Position numbers and translations under genes: made by a program
Assembly: GCA_019321725.1 (NCBI GenBank)
Contig: CM033121.1
Coordinates: 7,192,001-7,256,000 of the forward strand
Length of the DNA: 64,000 nt
Direction of reading: 5' to 3'
Origin: Paulownia fortunei
Taxonomy: Eukaryota > Streptophyta > Magnoliopsida > Lamiales > Paulowniaceae
Notes under the pieces: generated by a model
Told to the model about the DNA's origin: nothing
Seen by the model: only the letters and a program-made list of their open reading frames with translations
The model's database searches: none
In this document: positions 1 to 8,676 of the stretch, in pieces
How the letters are laid out: each line of letters begins with the position of its first letter
Position numbering within the stretch: position 1 is the stretch's first letter

Positions 1-247
1 TGTACGATTTTACCCTACCGACTGCTAATGTGAAACCTTGATTTGTTGTTGACGAAGATGTACATAAATGCTTGATCCCATAAATAAGTGTTGGCGTTAA
101 GAGATAATTTGCAATAGTAAGACAATATCATGATTACCTTATTGCATGAGTTACTTGATAATATCTTCCTATTGGAACTTTCATTATGTATGGATTCTAA
201 TTGTGGCAATTAATAGAGGTAAAAAGAATAAATAACCATTTCTCTAT
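1..247 (-). repeat. Left arm of a ~240-bp inverted repeat
   Basis: Read on the minus strand, this stretch matches 6650-6882 on the plus strand almost base for base, with about 10-15 substitutions. The match runs from the block near 'gagaaatggttatttattc' to the 'gtaaaa-cgtaca' block. It ends at the window edge, so it may continue upstream. In plus orientation the first bases are TGTACG, and the region leads into the end of a gypsy LTR. The arm could therefore be LTR sequence whose partner was inverted, or an older repeat that both sides share. Both arms encode the same short open frame, but that reflects the repeat and is not a gene. Confidence 0.85.
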
Positions 248-483
248 CCAAAACTCAAGAGTGAATCCCTAATCCTCAGTACTTTTATTACTTTGGTTTT
301 TCTTTAGTTACATCATACATTAATTGTTCATATATTTTGATTCACATAAACTCCATCTTTTTAGAAATGTAAACTTTAATTCTTCAAATAATTTCCCTGT
401 GGATCGACCTTGGACTTACGAGAAATTTATTACTTACTACAGCCTGCACTTGTGTTTGCAACCTTAAAGTTGTAGCAAGTTTT
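248..483 (+). repeat. 3' part of the 5' LTR of a Ty3/gypsy element
   Basis: The sequence just before the primer-binding site has the usual end of a plant Athila/Tat-type LTR: 'ccctgtggatcgacc', then 'gcctgcacttgtgtttgcaacc', then a short spacer into the primer site. The LTR start cannot be fixed because the inverted-repeat arm (1-247) precedes it and the window begins there. I found no convincing direct-oriented 3' LTR downstream. Confidence 0.6.
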
Positions 484-501
484 TGGCGTCGTTGCTGGGA
501 A
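484..501 (+). other. Primer-binding site, tRNA-Asp type (gypsy)
   Basis: TGGCGTCGTTGCTGGGAA resembles the complement of the 3' end of plant tRNA-Asp, the primer used by Athila/Tat gypsy elements. The three differences I see are transitions (C to T, or G to A). These are typical of deaminated methylated cytosines, so the element is old and has been silenced. Confidence 0.7.
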
Positions 502-733
502 GGCAAGGTAAGTATTCAGGTTTGTTAATATTTTTCCTTTGTAAATATAGTTTGTTTATTTTCTTTATGGATATATGGTTATATGATATCGTAGTCATAA
601 TTCTCGATGTTTAGTAAGAAATAATTCCAAAACTTTGTTTGGAAATTTGTTTGAATCATCTCTACACACTTCCACCATAGCTGAAAATAAAAGTGTACAG
701 GATGAAAATGAAAATCAATAGGTGCGTACCATA

Positions 734-2200
734 CGTTATTACTTGCAACTTCCTCGAAATTCTTCTCCTTCTTGTTTTATTTTTCCTTTAAATGCAAATA
801 ATTTTCGATTCAAGTCAGATATGATCCCTTTACTTCCTAATTTCCATGGTTTAGACTATGAAAGCCCTTATTTGCATTTAAAATAATTTGATGAAGTATG
901 TGCCACTTTTGATGATCAAACTTGCACAAATGAGATTGTTAAGCTCAAATTATTTCCTTTTTCTTTAAAAGATAAATCAAAAAATTGGCTTAATTCTTTA
1001 AAACCTAGGTCAATTGGCACTTGGTAAGAAATGCAAGCTGAATTCTTGAAAAAATTCTTTCTAACTCATAAAACTAATGCTTTGAAAAGACAAATTCAAA
1101 ATTTTTCTCAAAATTTGAATGAAGCTTTCTTTCAATGTTGGGAAATATTTAAAGATTTGTTGAATTCATGCCCACATCATGGTTTTGAAAAATGGTGCTT
1201 AATTAGTTTCTTTTATGAAGGTTTAACTCCTAAAACAAAACAATTTGTTGAAACAATGTGTAATGGTGAGTTTCTTTATAAGGAACCTGATGAAGTCCTA
1301 GAATATCTAGATCATTTGGCAGAAAACTCTCAATTATGGCATAGTGTTAATTCTTCCGAAAGTTCTATTAGATCTAATCTTGCTAATAGTAATAAAGGAA
1401 AATATTATCTTACCCAAGAAGATGATCTAAATGCTAGGCTTGCTAGTTTAACAAGAAAAGTTCAAGCCATGGAACTTAGAAAAGTAAAGGAAATCAAATT
1501 TGTGCAAGAGGAAGAAGTTTATAGTAATTGTAACTTTTGGGGCACTCCACCAATGAATGTCCAAATATTTTTATACAAGCAAATTTTATGAACATATTCA
1601 AAAAACCTTTCCATTCTCCATATTCTGAAACTTACAATCCACAATGGAGAAATCATCCCAATTTCAGTTGGCGAGATGATAACCATGCCCAACCACTGCA
1701 TTCACAAAAACCACTAAACTTTTATTCTTATCCACCTCCACATACAAAATCCATTGAGGAGACTTTGCAAGCATTTATGCAAGAACAAACAAACATCAAT
1801 AATCAGACTTCACAAGCTATCAATGAGATCAGAAGTACACTTTCAACACTGACAACTTCTTTGCATACTCATGAAAAAGGTAAATTTCCTGCTCAACCTC
1901 AACCTAATCCTTCCACTCAGTGTCATGTTTCTTCTTTAGGTGAAAATGCAATCAATGAGGCTAATTCAGTTACAACTCTTCGGAATGGAAAAGTTATTGA
2001 CAAGAGTATTCATCCCAAGGAGAAAGTTTCTAATCCACCTCCAGAAATGAAAAATGAAAATAGTCTTGATGACGAAGGGAAGTTTGAAGAAGGTAAGTGT
2101 GAAAATGATGAAAAAGAAAAATATTTACCTCCAGCACCCTTTCCTCAAAGATTGCAAGCAACTCAGAAATTGAACTCAAATGCTGAAATTTTTGAAATTT
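734..2200 (+). pseudogene. gypsy gag, broken
   Basis: Retrotransposon Gag (nucleocapsid/capsid precursor). Translation from about 734 gives the conserved stretch around 'PLLPNFHGLDYESPY', then 'FPFSLKDKSKNWL' and 'LKPRSIGTW'. The frame from 1031 continues with 'NALKRQIQNFSQ', 'CPHHGFEKW' and 'VETMCNGEFLYKEPDE'. Two in-frame stops lie near 883 and 1025. A single-base frameshift falls near 1537-1545, exactly inside the CCHC zinc knuckle: the first half reads C-N-F-W and the second half (H-S-T-N-E-C) is in the next frame. Residues after that are the low-complexity, Pro/Gln/Lys-rich Gag tail. No functional Gag can be made. Confidence 0.8.
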
Positions 2201-3207
2201 TTAAACAAGTTAAGATTAATATTCCATTGTTGGATGCAATCAAGCAAGTTCCACCTTATGCCAAATTTTTGAAAGATTTGTGTACAATCAATAGAAAACA
2301 TCATGTACAAAAGAAGGCATTTTTAACTGAAAGTGTTAGTTCAATCATTCAACGATTCACTCCACCAAAGTACAAAGATCCAGGTTGTCCAATCATTTCA
2401 TGTGTCATAGGAAACACTAGAATAGAGCGTGCTTTGCTTGATCTTGGTGCTAGTGTAAATCTTCTACCTTTCTCAGTTTATGAATAGTTAGGTTTGGGAG
2501 AACTTAAAACAACTTCTGTTGTACTCCAACTAGCTGACTGTTCGATTAAAGTTCCAAAGGGAATAGTAGAAAATGTGTTGGTACAAATTGATAAGTTTTA
2601 CTTTCCAGTTGATTTCATTGTTTTGGACATAGAGCCTGTTGCACAAACACATACACAAATTCCTATCATTTTGGCTCGTCCTTTTCTTGCAACTTCAAAT
2701 GTTTTGATCAATTGTAGAAATGGTATTTTGAAGTTATCATTTGAAAATATGACTTTGGAACTATATGTGTTTAATATTTGTATGCAACCTACAGAAGATG
2801 TCGAAGTACATGAAGTGGATTCAATTGAGGAATTTGTTCATGAATACTTTACTACTACTAACTCTTTAGATTCTTTGGAGACTTGTTTTGAAAGTGAAAG
2901 TATTTATAAAAAGGAACACACTAATTCTATCTCTGAATTTTTGCAGGTACAAGAAAAATATTTTTGGAAGCCAAGGTTCGAAGAACTTTCATTATCAATA
3001 GTAAAATCTATTCCATCAAGTATTAAAGCTCCCATAGTTGAATTGAAACCATTGCCAGTTAATTTGAAATACTCTTTCTTGGGTGAGAATGAGACTTTTC
3101 CAGTAATAATTCATGCCAAACTCGATACATCTCAAGAAGGTAAGTTGATCGAAACTCTGAAAATGCATAAGAATGCTTTAGGATGGACCATTGCTGATAT
3201 TAAATGA
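2200..3207 (+). pseudogene. gypsy aspartic protease region, stop-interrupted
   Basis: Retroviral-type aspartic protease of the gypsy polyprotein. The active-site block reads 'ALLDLGASVNLLPFSVYE', the D-L-G-A-S form usual in this lineage. A TAG at 2485-2487 interrupts the frame immediately after it. The frame reopens at 2494 with 'LGLGELKTTSVVLQLAD', the flap and C-terminal part 'IPIILARPFLATSNVLI', and a linker toward the reverse transcriptase. It ends at a TGA at 3205-3207. The same reading frame continues across both stops, so these are point mutations and not a genuine end of a protein. Confidence 0.75.
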
Positions 3208-3945
3208 ATTAATCCTTTCATTTGCACACATAACATCTATCTAGAGGAAAATGCTAAACCATCTAGAGAAATGCAACAAAGGATAAATCCTAATATGAAA
3301 GTAGTAGTAAGAAATGAAGTCATTAAACTCTTAGATAAGGGAATCATTTATTCTATTTCTGATAGCAAATGGGTAAGTCCTACTCAAGTTGTAACTAAGA
3401 AATCTGGAGTTACTATAGTCAAGAATGAGAATGATGAATTAATTCCAACTATGACTGTTACTGGTTGGCGAATGTGCATTGACTATAGAAAACTCAATTC
3501 AGTTACTAGAAAAGATCATTTTTCATTTCCTTTCATGGATCAAATTTTAGAAAGAGTTGCAGGACACGAATTTTATTGCTTTTTAGATGGATATTCTGGA
3601 TATAATCAAATTGCAATTGCACTTGAAGATCAAGAGAAAACAACTTTTACATGTCCTTTTGGTACTTTTGTATATCGAAGAATGCCTTTTGGATTATGTA
3701 ATGCACCAGCTACATTCCAACGATGCATGCTTAGTATTTTTAGTGACATGGTTGAATATTTTCTTGAAGTCTTCATGGATGATTTTTCTGTTTTTGGTAA
3801 TTCATTTGATGATTGCTTATCCAATTTAGAAAAGGTTTTGATCAGGTGTGAAGAAAAGAATCTTGTGCTCAAGTGGGAGAAATGTCACTTCATGGTAACA
3901 ACTGGTATTGTTCTTGGACACATTATATCATCAGAAAGAAAGATG
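3208..3945 (+). pseudogene. gypsy reverse transcriptase, RNase H deleted
   Basis: Reverse transcriptase domain, continuous in one frame with the integrase to 4788. It shows the expected fingers/palm blocks in order: 'GIIYSISDSKWVSPTQVV', 'WRMCIDYRKLNSVT', 'FLDGYSGYNQI', 'TFTCPFGTFVYRRMPFGL' and the catalytic 'VFMDDFSVFG' (about residue 168 counted from 3271). The final RT block 'VLGHIISS' is followed at once by 'MPSHWNSQDKKKFL', which belongs to the integrase side. The connection and RNase H domains, normally some hundreds of residues, are absent. The junction keeps the frame, so this is an in-frame internal deletion. Confidence 0.88.
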
Positions 3946-5193
3946 CCATCGCATTGGAACTCTCAAGACAAAAAGAAGTTTTTGACTGAGGTTAAAAAAA
4001 TTTATTGGGATGATCCATACCTATTCAAATATTGTTCGAATCAAATCTTTCGAAGATGTGTGCCTGACAATGAGATAGGTAATATTGTCAAATTTTGTCA
4101 TTTAGAAGCATGTGGTGGTCATTTTTCTGTAAAGAAAACTACTGCAAAAATCTTGCAATGTGAATTTTATTGGCCAATTCTTTTCAAAGATACTTACACT
4201 TTCTGCAAAAGTTGTGAAAATTGTCAAAAGTTAGGGTCCCTTTCAAAGAGAAATATGATGCCCCTACACCCTATCCTAGTTATTGAAATCTTTGACTGTT
4301 GGGGTATTGATTTTATGGGGCCATTTCCATTATTATTTGGTTTTCTTTACATATTGGTTGCCATATATTATGTTTCAAAATGGATCGAGGAAATTCCTTA
4401 TCGAAACAATGATCACAAAATAGTGATAAATTTTTTGAAAGAAAATATTTTAAGTCGATTTGGAATTCCTAGATCTATTATCAGTGATAGGGGAAAATAT
4501 TTTTGTAACAAAGTTTTCGGAACTTTAATGAAGAAATATGGAATCATACATAAAGTTGCAACCCCTTATCACCCTCAGACAAATAGACAAGTTGAACTTG
4601 CAAATAGGGAGATAAAACAAATTTTGGAGAAAACAGTTAACCCAAACCGTAAAGATTGGTCTCTTAAACTTACCGATACACTTTGTTCATATAGAACTGC
4701 TTTCAAAATATCATTAGGCATGTCTTCTTATAGGATACTTTATGGAAAATTTTGTCATTTACCTGTTGAACTTGAACATAAAACTTAATGGGCAATCAAA
4801 ATGTTTAACTTCAACATTGATGAAGTTTCAAAATTGCGCAAATTGCAAATCAATGAACTTCAAGAACTGAGAAATGATGCATATGATAATTCTAAAATTT
4901 ATAAAGCAAGAATCAAAGATTTTCATAATAATAAAATTTTAAAAAAAATATTTGAGGTTGGTCAAAAGGTTTTGCTTTATAATTCTCGATTGCATTTGTT
5001 TCCTGGAAAATTGAGATCAAGGTGGAGTGGTCCTTTTGTTATAAAAAAAGTATATCCTTATGGGGCAATTGACATTGAAAATCCTAGAAATGGTAACATA
5101 TTTAAAGTAAATGGACAAAGAGTTAAACCATTTCTAGAAAATCAATTTTCACAAAAGGAAATTCTTTTTCTTTCTAACCCTTGTTATGATTAG
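3946..5193 (+). pseudogene. gypsy integrase with C-terminal GPY/F-type module
   Basis: Integrase. The zinc-binding HHCC region is visible as H-L-E-A-C-G-G-H followed by C-K-S-C-E-N-C. The catalytic core keeps D in 'WGIDFMGPFP', D in 'IISDRGKYF' and E in 'VELANREIKQIL', the D,D(35)E triad. A TAA near 4786-4788 breaks the frame. The reopened frame 4801-5193 carries the C-terminal module with 'KLRSRWSGPFVIKKVYPYGAIDI' and ends 'VKPFLE'. The three catalytic residues survive, but the stop removes the targeting/C-terminal module from the core. Confidence 0.85.
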
Positions 5194-5942
5194 TGTTGTA
5201 TATGCTCATTTTTCTCTTTCATTATTTTTTTTCTTCTTCTTTTATTTTTTTTATTTTCCCGATTAAATGGTGGATAACGGTACTCCATGGCTATAAAAGT
5301 CGAACTTGTCAGTTTCCCAAACAACTGAAATCTTTGTACAAATTTTCTTTGATTTTCTTATTCTCTTTTCTTGTTTTTTTCAAAATAGGTGACATTTTTC
5401 TAACTCTCAAGAAGCGATTTCCTTTTCTTCCTAAAAATACAATTTTGAAAATTTATAAAATCAGGATTGAAAGATTGAGGATGTTTATGCACAAGGGCAT
5501 CCCGGATGACATACGATGGATAATTGAAGCAAAGGTAAGGGCAGGTGAGTTTTCACATGAGTTTCCAGATTTGCTTACTAGATACATGTCTGGTTTTGGT
5601 AAAAGCACATATTCAAAAAAACGAAGGGCGAAAAAAATGAAAGTTTGTCATATTTGTGCTAGATGGACTTGCAACACAAAGTGTCGTTCTTTAGGAATGG
5701 TCTCTAAAAATCAAGAAGATAAACTTAAATTCATTATGGATGGACTGAGTAAGGAGTCTTTAGATCACATTATATTGACTCTTGAGATGCATTCATGTGG
5801 ATTGCTACAACGTGCAATTCTTGATTTATGGGATCATTTTCGAAATAAATATGAGCTTTATAGTCTTAGGAATCTGACATTAAAAGACCCTGTTTGCCAG
5901 TTTATAAGAAAACTTGATGGGAAGCATATCCTCGACCCATAG
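5193..5942 (+). CDS. Uncharacterised accessory ORF of the gypsy element
   Basis: A 249-codon frame directly downstream of integrase, with no stop, in an element whose gag and pol are all broken. I do not recognise a known domain. The first ~80 residues are T-rich DNA translated into hydrophobic stretches and may not be coding. A TATAAAAG at 5293-5300 lies within this part. From about residue 85 the protein is basic and charged ('RIERLRMFMHKGIPDDIR', then 'SKKRRAKKMK', a possible nuclear signal). It is followed by C-H-I-C-A-R-W-T-C-N-T-K-C, a C-x2-C-x4-C-x3-C arrangement that could bind zinc. The remainder looks alpha-helical. The position matches the env-like/accessory slot of Athila elements, but no envelope feature is evident beyond the doubtful N-terminal hydrophobic segments. 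Function unknown. Confidence 0.5.
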   Translation: MLYMLIFLFHYFFSSSFIFFIFPIKWWITVLHGYKSRTCQFPKQLKSLYKFSLIFLFSFLVFFKIGDIFLTLKKRFPFLPKNTILKIYKIRIERLRMFMHKGIPDDIRWIIEAKVRAGEFSHEFPDLLTRYMSGFGKSTYSKKRRAKKMKVCHICARWTCNTKCRSLGMVSKNQEDKLKFIMDGLSKESLDHIILTLEMHSCGLLQRAILDLWDHFRNKYELYSLRNLTLKDPVCQFIRKLDGKHILDP

Positions 5943-6184
5943 AGGGCGTTTAAGCTGTTACTGGACGTAAAACCAGAGAAAGATATGAGCCGCAATCACA
6001 ACTACATGTACATACACGTGTTAGTAGGTAATTTTTAAATTTTGTATGTGTCCTTATTTTCAACCTTTTTGACAAAAGAAAAAGACATGCAATAAATGAA
6101 TTCTCTGTTCACACCTCAATAAATATCACCGTACTCACTCTATTTTTGCACAACTTATTTTCAAAAAAAACAAAAGAAAAATAA
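5943..6184 (+). other. Untranslated spacer after the accessory ORF
   Basis: About 240 bp with no open frame of note. It becomes A/T-rich with poly-A-like runs just before the LOG fragment (near 6160-6184). I found no polypurine tract that I would defend. Confidence 0.4.
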
Positions 6185-6640
6185 ATGAAAGTTTCTTCAA
6201 CTCGCAAATTTAATTCCATTTGTGTTTTTTGTGGATCCAATCTAGGAAAAAATGGTGAGTTTATAGGGGCAGCCAATAACCTTGGTAGAACTTTAGCAGA
6301 AAGAAAAATTTATTTAGTGTATAGGGGAGGCAATTTGGGGTTAATGGGGAGTGTTGCTCTTATGTAAGAGGTGTCAAAGTTCTGGGAGTTATCCCAAAAT
6401 CTTTAACAGTACAGAATATCACAGATATGACCATTGGAGATGAGCTAAAAGTGTCACATATTCAGGACAGAATGCCTAACATGTTAAACAATGCGGATGC
6501 ATTCATCATCCTACCTGACGGTTCTGGTACACTAGAGGAATTATTCCAAATTGTCTCTTGGACACAACTCAACATTCACCAAAAACCTATAGGTATTCTT
6601 AATGTTAATAGTTTTTATGATGGTTATTTTTATGATGGAG
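6185..6640 (+). pseudogene. LOG-family (cytokinin riboside 5'-monophosphate phosphoribohydrolase) fragment
   Basis: LOG enzymes release active cytokinin bases from their nucleotides in the cytosol and nucleus. The first frame (6185-6367) gives the LOG N-terminus: 'ICVFCGSNLGKNGEF', 'LGRTLAERKIYLVYRGGNLG'. After a stop at 6365 and a frame change, 6370-6640 gives 'VKVLGVIPKSL', 'HIQDRMPNMLNNADAFII', 'LPDGSGTLEELFQIVSWTQL' and 'HQKPIGILNVNSFYDG'. The nucleotide-binding motif PGGxGTxxE has become PDGSGTLEE, and the usual YGGG is YRGG. The C-terminal part is missing. No introns interrupt a region that is split by introns in ordinary plant LOG genes, so I infer a reverse-transcribed copy. It is neither full length nor functional. 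Confidence 0.8.
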
Positions 6641-6649
6641 AAATGGTTA

Positions 6650-6882
6650 TTTATTCTTTTTACCTCTATTAATTGCCACAATTGGAATCCATACATAATG
6701 AAGGTTCCAATGGGAAGATATTATCAAGTAACTCATGCAATAAGGTAATCATGATATTGTCTTACTATTACAAATTATCTCTTAACGCTAACACTTATTT
6801 ATGGGATCAAACATTTATATACATCTTCGTCAACAACAAATCAAGGTTTCACATTACCAGTCAGTGGGGTAAAACCGTACAA
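6650..6882 (+). repeat. Right arm of the ~240-bp inverted repeat
   Basis: This is the inverted partner of 1-247. It begins immediately after the LOG similarity stops and ends at 'gtaaaaccgtaca'. Its outer end at 6882 is the only visible boundary of the pair. It is not a recognisable protein-coding sequence. Confidence 0.85.
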
Positions 6883-8100
6883 TAAGCTAAATGGACCCAA
6901 GTATTTGTTGTGCCATTGGAGATACATAAATCAAGAATCACCACAAAACAAGTAGGGTTAAGATCAAAAATAAAAATAATAATACAACATACTTAAACAA
7001 TTTCTACCCTTATAACCATTTCTCTTCCTCCATCAAGAGATTCACCCTTTTTCCTCAACAAAATGAAATTTAGAAAGACATAATAAAAGTAACAAAGACT
7101 AAAAATATAAGAGAAACTAGAGAATGCATTTCTATTACTACTAGAAAACTTACAATACTAGAAAACATACAAACTAGATAACTTAGCCTAAAGAAACCCT
7201 CTACCCCCTCCTCTTACAAGCTTAATACATGGCCTATTTATAGTACTTGGAGTAAGCTAGAGGTCAAACAAATAATAGAGGGGTTAATCAAGTGGTATGC
7301 TAGTTGCCAAGAGTTGGTAAGTTGTTACACAAATTTCTCACCCACTGAATTAAATTATATTTTTTGATCAGATACAGCTAGATTTTGAAGATATATGAAG
7401 AAATAAAAATTGTAGAGCTTTCAGTGCTGATATATTTTCATATATCTTTTGTCAAATTTGACGGTCGGATGAAAGAGATATAGTCAAATTACCGAGTCAT
7501 ATCCAAGAGCCGCCCTTTAACATCAACAACAACTTGCAGCCTATGGTTTTACCATTTCAACATATTTTCACACCATCTTGTCTTCAGAAAACTTGTTTAT
7601 TTACCTCTTGGGTATAATATATCCGAATTTCAGCCCAAAATAAATTTAGGCTCAAGATATATAACCGAATTGGTGAAATAAGTCAATATTGGACTGAACT
7701 CTGATATGAATTTTGATGATCCATTTTGTGCAACTACTTGGATGAATTTTCTGCTATCGTCGAGACTGAATTGGGCTGATCTTCCAACATAAAAGTTGTA
7801 CCTCTATCTCTTGGCTTTCAAATGAAATAAACTTTAGGTCCATAGGGCTTTTGATCATGAAGTTATGCTTAAATTATAAAGTCTGGAAACATGCTTCCAT
7901 TTATTCCCTAACACAAAAAATTAATAAAACAATAATATTAACAAGAATAAAACAAGAAAAGTATAAAGGATTTGATATAAAAATATGTCAAAATATGCAC
8001 TTATTAACAACTAACCCTCAAGGTAATATTGTAAGTACCTCATACGATGATGAAATCCTTTATTTTCAAGTCAACACGAATTTCATACATGGTGAAATAG
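6883..8100. other. Intergenic, AT-rich, no gene seen
   Basis: This stretch contains short A/T runs and scattered short frames, the longest being 92 codons at 7851-8129 with no recognisable motif. It resembles non-coding LTR-retroelement debris. No confident feature. Confidence 0.4.
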
Positions 8101-8129
8101 AAATTGGCAAAGATATTATGAAGCTTTGA

Positions 8130-8530
8130 AAGCTATCGTGGAAGTTGGTAAAAAGTCAATTGAAATTGACAAAGTCATTCTTGAAGACTACCAAAGGCAT
8201 TTTGGAAAAGTCACGAGATCACTTCATATATACCACCACTTAAAGCCTATATATAGGTATTGAACTTTAATCTTGAAGCATCCCATTCTTGAGTGAAAAA
8301 ACTAAGAGAAAGACAAAGTATTAGAGAGAAAAAAAATATAATAAAAGATTTCTCTTAAATACTTATAGTCTTTCCTTTGAGCGTTTCTCCTTCTACAAAG
8401 AGAGAGGTTGTTGTAATCCTTTTGCAATAGTGAAATATTTATATAATTTGCCCGTGGTTTTTGCTCCAATTTGTTTGGAGCTTTTCCACAGTAAAATTTG
8501 GTGTTCATCATATTTCCTCAGTTTTCTCAT
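8130..8530 (+). repeat. Possible LTR remnant
   Basis: The sequence has a 'cctatatatagg' TATA-like core near 8249-8261, then a transcribed-looking leader with poly-pyrimidine tracts. After that come 'tttgcccgtggttttt' and 'cttttccacagtaaaatttggtgttc', which resemble the R/U5 end of plant Ty1/copia LTRs. No second copy or coding region accompanies it, so it would be a solo LTR or fragment. The call rests on composition and motif order only. Confidence 0.35.
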
Positions 8531-8676
8531 TTCTACTTCAATTGCAAGTTTGTAGTTCGTGCCATAACTTCATAATACTTAATTCTTTTATTTCTGATTT
8601 TGATTGATCTTCCCAGTTTCTTATAACTAACTTGTATATGCTCTTCTGGCTTTCCTAACCCCTAATAGATAGAGCC

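Larger units (their letters stand above)
1..6184 (+). mobile_element. Degenerate Ty3/gypsy retrotransposon (Athila/Tat-like)
   Basis: The order is LTR end, tRNA-Asp primer site, gag, protease, reverse transcriptase, integrase with C-terminal module, and an extra ORF. Gag shows the 'CPHHGFE' and 'VETMCNGEFL' signatures of this lineage. The coding region carries several in-frame stops and a 1-nt frameshift, and the RNase H segment is missing. The element therefore cannot encode a complete polyprotein. No direct 3' LTR was found, so the right boundary is uncertain. The LOG fragment and the right inverted-repeat arm may lie inside or just outside the element. Confidence 0.8.

Noticed and set aside
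15..209. 64-codon minus-strand ORF similar to a plus-strand ORF at 6673-6885
   Set aside because: The similarity is fully explained by the inverted DNA repeat; the frames end at different stops and no protein family is visible.
7000..7130. Possible direct 3' LTR of the gypsy element
   Set aside because: Only a short shared 'ataaccatttctct' and scattered bases match 229-300; not enough to claim an LTR.
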